Shown here: piece by piece, positions 60,640 through 64,000 of the stretch | Layout: each line of letters opens with the position of its first letter | Numbering within the stretch: position 1 is the first letter of the stretch | From: UBA8437 sp964646205 | GTDB taxonomy: Bacteria; Planctomycetota; Planctomycetia; Planctomycetales; Planctomycetaceae | Assembly: GCA_964646205.1 (NCBI GenBank) | Contig: CAZYAZ010000017.1 | Span: forward strand, 1-64,000 | Direction: 5' to 3' | DNA: 64,000 bases | Notes under the pieces: generated by a model | Told to the model about the DNA's origin: nothing | The model's input: only the letters and a program-made list of their open reading frames with translations | Database searches by the model: none | Made by a program: the position numbers and the translations under genes

Positions 60640-61668
60640 ATGGGCGACGGCCGTCGTGGAAGTTGGCAGTTGATCAAGCTGGTGCCCGGCCTGCTGGTTG
60701 CCGGTGGCTGCCTGTGGTTTGCTTTGCGTGACGTGGATCGGACGATGGTCGTGGCCAAGTTGTCCGCGGCAAACTGGTCGCTGGCGCCGCTGATGGCCTT
60801 GCTGCTCTTCGTGTTCTTCCTGTTGAAGGCCTGGCGGTGGCGACTGCTGCTGGAGCCGGTGTCTCCAATGAGCGTACGGGATGTGGCCGGGCCGTTGATG
60901 ATCGGCTTCATGGCCAACAACATCCTGCCAGCCCACCTGGGCGAACTGGTGCGGGTGCACGTCCTGGGGCGGACCCGTGACGTGGCCCGGGCCGCGGTAC
61001 TCTCGACTGTCGTTCTCGAGCGTCTGTTCGACCTTCTGGCAATCCTGGCCCTGTTGGGTGTGGGGTTGCTCAGTGGACCCGTTTTGCCGCCCAGGTATCA
61101 ACAGGCGGCGGTGACACTGGCGGTGGCCACCGGCGTGTTGCTGGCGGCTGCCGTTGCCTTCGTGGCTGCCGCCGATCGGTGTTTGCGGATCTTCAACTGG
61201 ATCTGCAATCGTTGCCTGGTGTTTTTGCCGGAGAGATGGCGATTGGCCATGGTGGAGTTGCTGACCTCCGCGGCCGGCGGACTGGTGGCGTTGAAACGTC
61301 CCCGCCTGGCGGTGGGCATCGTGGCCGCATCGATTGTCAAGTGGTTCGTGATGGGGTTGATGGTCTGGGTGTCACTCAAGACGCTGGGTGCCGGTGATGT
61401 GTTCGCGGCATCACTGGTCGTGGTGGGGGTGATCGCCGTGGTGATCCTGTTGCCGGCGCCACCGGGGTACGTGGGGGTGATCCAGGGGTGCTTCAGTGTT
61501 GTGCTGGCGATGTATGCCGTGGATCCCAACGTCACCGTAGCTGCGTCGGTCTACTACCATCTCTGGCAGTATGTTCCCGTGACGCTGGTTGGGCTGTGGT
61601 GTTTGCACAGGTCCGGGTTGCGACTCAGGGACGTTGCTGTCGTTGAGACCGATGCCCAGTCCGGCTAG
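60640..61668 (+). CDS. Flippase-like membrane protein (lysylphosphatidylglycerol synthase TM-domain family)
   Basis: A 342-residue integral membrane protein of the LPG_synthase_TM/UPF0104 family. Start MGDGRRGSWQLIKLVPGLLV is preceded by GGAG. About eight helices; the family motif ANNILPAHLGELVRVHVLGR and ERLFDLLAILALLG are intact, as is LPAPPGYVGVIQGCF near the end. Members with only this domain are thought to flip or modify lipids, not to make aminoacyl lipids. It converges on the beta-helix gene, sharing CTAG (61665-61668). Confidence 0.87.
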   Translation: MGDGRRGSWQLIKLVPGLLVAGGCLWFALRDVDRTMVVAKLSAANWSLAPLMALLLFVFFLLKAWRWRLLLEPVSPMSVRDVAGPLMIGFMANNILPAHLGELVRVHVLGRTRDVARAAVLSTVVLERLFDLLAILALLGVGLLSGPVLPPRYQQAAVTLAVATGVLLAAAVAFVAAADRCLRIFNWICNRCLVFLPERWRLAMVELLTSAAGGLVALKRPRLAVGIVAASIVKWFVMGLMVWVSLKTLGAGDVFAASLVVVGVIAVVILLPAPPGYVGVIQGCFSVVLAMYAVDPNVTVAASVYYHLWQYVPVTLVGLWCLHRSGLRLRDVAVVETDAQSG

Positions 61669-62582
61669 GGAGCCAGCGTCGGCGGTTTGCTGAACTTGGC
61701 ATCGACCACGTCGGCCAGGCCAACGTTCTCGATGAGCAGCGAATGCTCGAAATTGTCGGTGAGTTCAATTGTCTCGGCCCGGATCTGTGAAGTTCCGGAG
61801 ACGACAAGCCCGGCCCGTCCGTTTTCGCGGCAGATGACGTTTTTCAGAACGACGTCATGGCAGAGTCCCGGAGCGCTGATGCCGTCGAGCCGCCAGTGCT
61901 GGACGACGAGATTCTCTATGCTCACATGGCGGACGGCAAACAGCGAGATGCCGCAATCTCCACCGGCGACCGAGAGTCGGCTTGGCACCGTGTCCAGCAG
62001 TTCCGTGGTCCGGTAGTAGATCTTGCCTCGCCAGACGCCCCAGTGTCCGACGGGGATCGATTTGAGTTTTGGAGCGGGACCGTTTCGTTTGAGCGACTGG
62101 CGAGGAAGTGGTTTGCCGTCCTTGAGCAACAAGAAGCGGCCCTTACGGCGCGGTGCCACCTGCCACAGTCCACCAATTGAGCGCCAACTGGCCGTGGGGA
62201 TGGATTTTGCTCCGGAAACAGTCGCGCCGTTCCCGACGACGCGAAATGGCAGTGTGGCGATTCCACTGTGCTGCCGACCGAACAGTCTTAGGTCGCCGTG
62301 GTAAGGGTGGCCGGTATTGGCCAGGTGAATCGTGTCGGACGGACGGGCCAGTTGGGCGGCGCGCTCGAGCGTGCGGACCGGACCCGAGACGCGGTCGATC
62401 GGATCGGCGACGATCCCCCGACAAATGTCTCGACCACGGAGGTTGTCGACATAAATCGTTCGAGCCGATGACACCGTCGGGATCAGCAATGCGGTCATCA
62501 ATGCAAAGCCACAGAGACGGAACGCACGTCCAGTTTGCGAAGGAGTCGATCCGGAGAGCGAGTTCGTGGTTGATGGAATCAT
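61665..62582 (-). CDS. Exported right-handed beta-helix protein
   Basis: About 305 residues from ATG 62582 (MIPSTTNSLSGSTPS); the frame continues upstream to 63047 but that stretch looks noncoding. A hydrophobic signal helix (LCGFALMTALLIPTVSSA) is followed by YVDNLRGRDICRGIVADP and TLERAAQLARPSDTIHLANT, the start of parallel beta-helix (pectate-lyase-like) proteins. Repeats such as VSIENLVVQHWRLDGISA and VVLKNVICRENGRAGLVVSG follow. It may bind or cleave a polysaccharide, but no catalytic residues can be assigned. The C-terminus appears short for the family. Confidence 0.75.
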   Translation of the reverse strand: MIPSTTNSLSGSTPSQTGRAFRLCGFALMTALLIPTVSSARTIYVDNLRGRDICRGIVADPIDRVSGPVRTLERAAQLARPSDTIHLANTGHPYHGDLRLFGRQHSGIATLPFRVVGNGATVSGAKSIPTASWRSIGGLWQVAPRRKGRFLLLKDGKPLPRQSLKRNGPAPKLKSIPVGHWGVWRGKIYYRTTELLDTVPSRLSVAGGDCGISLFAVRHVSIENLVVQHWRLDGISAPGLCHDVVLKNVICRENGRAGLVVSGTSQIRAETIELTDNFEHSLLIENVGLADVVDAKFSKPPTLAP

Positions 62583-63049
62583 GAGGAACTCGGGGCGTTG
62601 GGAAAAAAACACCGGTGTCATCGGGAAGGATCGGCTACGGGAAGGGGCCAGGGCGAGTTGTGTTGCCCGGAGTGGAGTCGTAGTGAAACTAACGGTCAGG
62701 GGTTGTTGCCATGAGGGCGGATGGTGGATTGCTGAAGGTGATGGAGTTGGGAAATCTGGAAGAATATTTTGATTTGGCAGATTTTCTGTGGGGAAGTTGA
62801 AAGTTTCTGGTAGGGTGGCCGCCTTGTCATTCGACCAGTTTTGGCAGGCCAGGAAGGCCGGACACACCAGGGCGGTCGATGTGGTTCTCGACGGGGGCGT
62901 CGGCACGACGGTCCTGTCAATAAGAGCAAGGATGCTGTCGGTGAGAGCCCGTTTTAGCGTGAGTACCCCGGGGATGAGGGGTGTAACGCCGCTTCGGCTT
63001 CTGTCGGGAGCCTCTGCACACTCGTGAATTCCAGGGAAGGGGTCCATTC
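62583..63049. promoter_or_regulatory. Divergent intergenic region upstream of rpoD
   Basis: These 467 bases separate the beta-helix gene (leftward) and rpoD (rightward). Long frames here are open by chance but lack coding character. AT-rich stretches at about 62750-62815 could hold promoters, but no convincing -35/-10 pair was found. Nothing else is seen. Confidence 0.4.
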
Positions 63050-64000
63050 GTGCATCGGTTTAACAGTCAACTCCAGGAAATGGTCGCTGAGGCGACCGAA
63101 CGCGGTTTCTTCACGTTCCAGCAGGTGGACGAGTTCCTCCCTGATGAAGGCGGTGACGCGACGCTGATCGATTGTGTCGTGATGTTGCTGGAAGAGACCG
63201 GCCTGGCACTCAAAGATGACCCGACGGTCGTCGCTGAACAACAACGTCGGCAAACCGTGCGGCAGGAAACGGAGAACCAGTTGCTGGTCCCCGAAAACCC
63301 TGTCACCTCGCGCGATCCGATTCGCATGTACCTCAGCCAGATGGGCAGCATTCCGCTGCTGACTCGCGAGCGGGAGATATTTCTGGCCAAGCGGATAGAG
63401 ATCACCCGCAAACGTCTCCGTCGCACGATCCTGGAATCGGACTTCGCGTTGCAACATGCGGTGGCAACACTGGAGAAAGTCCAGGCCGGTGAACTTCCTT
63501 TCGAACGGACGTTGAGAACCTCCGAGACCGAGAGTGTTCAGAAGGATCAGATCACCGGACGGATGCAGCCCAACCTGAGGACGGTGCGGCTGCTGATGCA
63601 GGACAACGAGCGTGACTATCGTGAGTTGGCCGAACGGGGCACCGGTCGCCGTCGTCGCACGGAATTGAAAGAACAGATGTTGTTGCGTCGCCGCAAGATG
63701 GCGTCGCTTTGTGAGGAGTTGAGCCTGAGAACGTCCCGTCTCCAGCCGTTGCTGAAGCGTATGCAACAGTTGGTTGACCGGTTCACTGGATTGCGGCGAC
63801 AGATCGCGGCCCTGGAAGGGCGACGGAACGCAGCCGAACGCCAGTTGTGTGAACGTGAACTCGTTGAATTGCAGTTGATGACACTCGAGCCGGTCGACGA
63901 TTTTATCGTCCGGGTCGAAGAAATCGTTCGACGGTTCGACGACTGGACCAAGGCCAAGCAGCAACTTTCCAGTGGCAATCTTCGCCTGGTCGTTTCGATC
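63050..64000 (+). CDS. rpoD: RNA polymerase primary sigma factor RpoD/SigA, 3'-truncated by window edge
   Basis: GTG at 63050 with AAGGGG seven bases upstream begins MHRFNSQLQEMVAEATERGF. The first 80 residues (FFTFQQVDEFLPDEGGDATL) resemble sigma region 1.1. Region 1.2 follows as DPIRMYLSQMGSIPLLTRER. A long basic/helical non-conserved region (about 120-300) then leads to region 2 (NLRLVVSI) at the window edge, so core-binding, -10 and -35 recognition domains lie outside. A full-length region 1.1 and a long insertion before region 2 indicate the housekeeping sigma factor rather than an ECF or alternative factor. Confidence 0.93.
   Translation, partial: MHRFNSQLQEMVAEATERGFFTFQQVDEFLPDEGGDATLIDCVVMLLEETGLALKDDPTVVAEQQRRQTVRQETENQLLVPENPVTSRDPIRMYLSQMGSIPLLTREREIFLAKRIEITRKRLRRTILESDFALQHAVATLEKVQAGELPFERTLRTSETESVQKDQITGRMQPNLRTVRLLMQDNERDYRELAERGTGRRRRTELKEQMLLRRRKMASLCEELSLRTSRLQPLLKRMQQLVDRFTGLRRQIAALEGRRNAAERQLCERELVELQLMTLEPVDDFIVRVEEIVRRFDDWTKAKQQLSSGNLRLVVSI

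Noticed and set aside
62583..63047. N-terminal extension of the beta-helix protein
   Set aside because: The extension is Pro/Thr/Ser-rich without homology, and a signal peptide begins after ATG 62582.

Overview
The window looks like a piece of a Planctomycetota genome (Pirellulales/Planctomycetia-like), probably a draft or metagenome scaffold because it holds a block of exactly 100 N at 37049-37148. The family content supports this. There are three DUF1501 proteins, one PSCyt1/DUF1549/DUF1553 cytochrome protein, a PQQ-type dehydrogenase with c-type haem sites, a BBP7-type outer-membrane protein, two giant RTX-repeat proteins carrying the planctomycetal LEPR-XLL-type N-terminus (LEDRTLLS), Tat-signal sugar isomerases and oxidoreductases, a sulfatase, and a ceramidase-like/DUF1080 fusion. 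Base composition is GC-rich throughout. I see no insertion sequence, prophage, CRISPR array, rRNA or tRNA.

Layout. 1-11943: a partial AcuI/YhdH-type reductase, a small conserved protein, an esterase, two divergent RTX-repeat giants (1988-5713 and 6078-10700), a Nudix hydrolase and the enoyl-ACP reductase gene fabI. 12041-18921: an esterase-like exported protein, a citrate-synthase-like protein without its catalytic histidines, a PQQ-like propeller, a large membrane protein overlapping a 55-residue Lys-rich protein, and a conserved unknown. 18918-22682 is housekeeping: rpmE-prfA-prmC-murA on the minus strand. 22786-35461 is typical planctomycete accessory metabolism: haem/PQQ dehydrogenase, DUF1501 proteins, an Nramp-like transporter, a sulfatase, hydrolases, a sugar isomerase and a Gfo/Idh/MocA oxidoreductase.

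35483-48806: a GNAT acetyltransferase, a gene interrupted by the N gap, an M20 deacylase, a hydrolase, a BBP7-type outer-membrane protein closed by a strong terminator, an ATP-grasp protein with a membrane tail, a peptidase C26 protein, and a DUF1501 + PSCyt1/DUF1553 pair. 49021-53427: a Gly-rich exported protein, DAHP synthase (aroF-type) and a ceramidase-like/DUF1080 protein. 53589-60417: a glycosyltransferase, then a tight minus-strand cluster (enolase-superfamily enzyme, PhoD-like phosphatase, sugar isomerase, PQQ-like propeller, DJ-1/PfpI protein, zinc ribbon) that looks catabolic. 60640-64000: a flippase-like membrane protein, a beta-helix protein and the start of the primary sigma factor gene rpoD.

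The most interesting signal is the roughly 290-base leader of the DAHP synthase gene (51103-51395, minus strand). It contains a sigma70-like promoter, a 29-codon ORF with seven aromatic residues (1 Tyr, 3 Trp, 3 Phe), and segments that can form either an antiterminator-like or a terminator hairpin: in outline, a ribosome-mediated aromatic amino-acid attenuator. Other notable points are the membrane protein at 16559-18055 with no usable start codon next to an A6 slip site in the overlapping small gene, five convergent gene pairs that share a palindromic CTAG as both stop codons, a probable citrate-synthase pseudoenzyme, the paired RTX giants with matching termini, and a G14 run inside a transporter gene.
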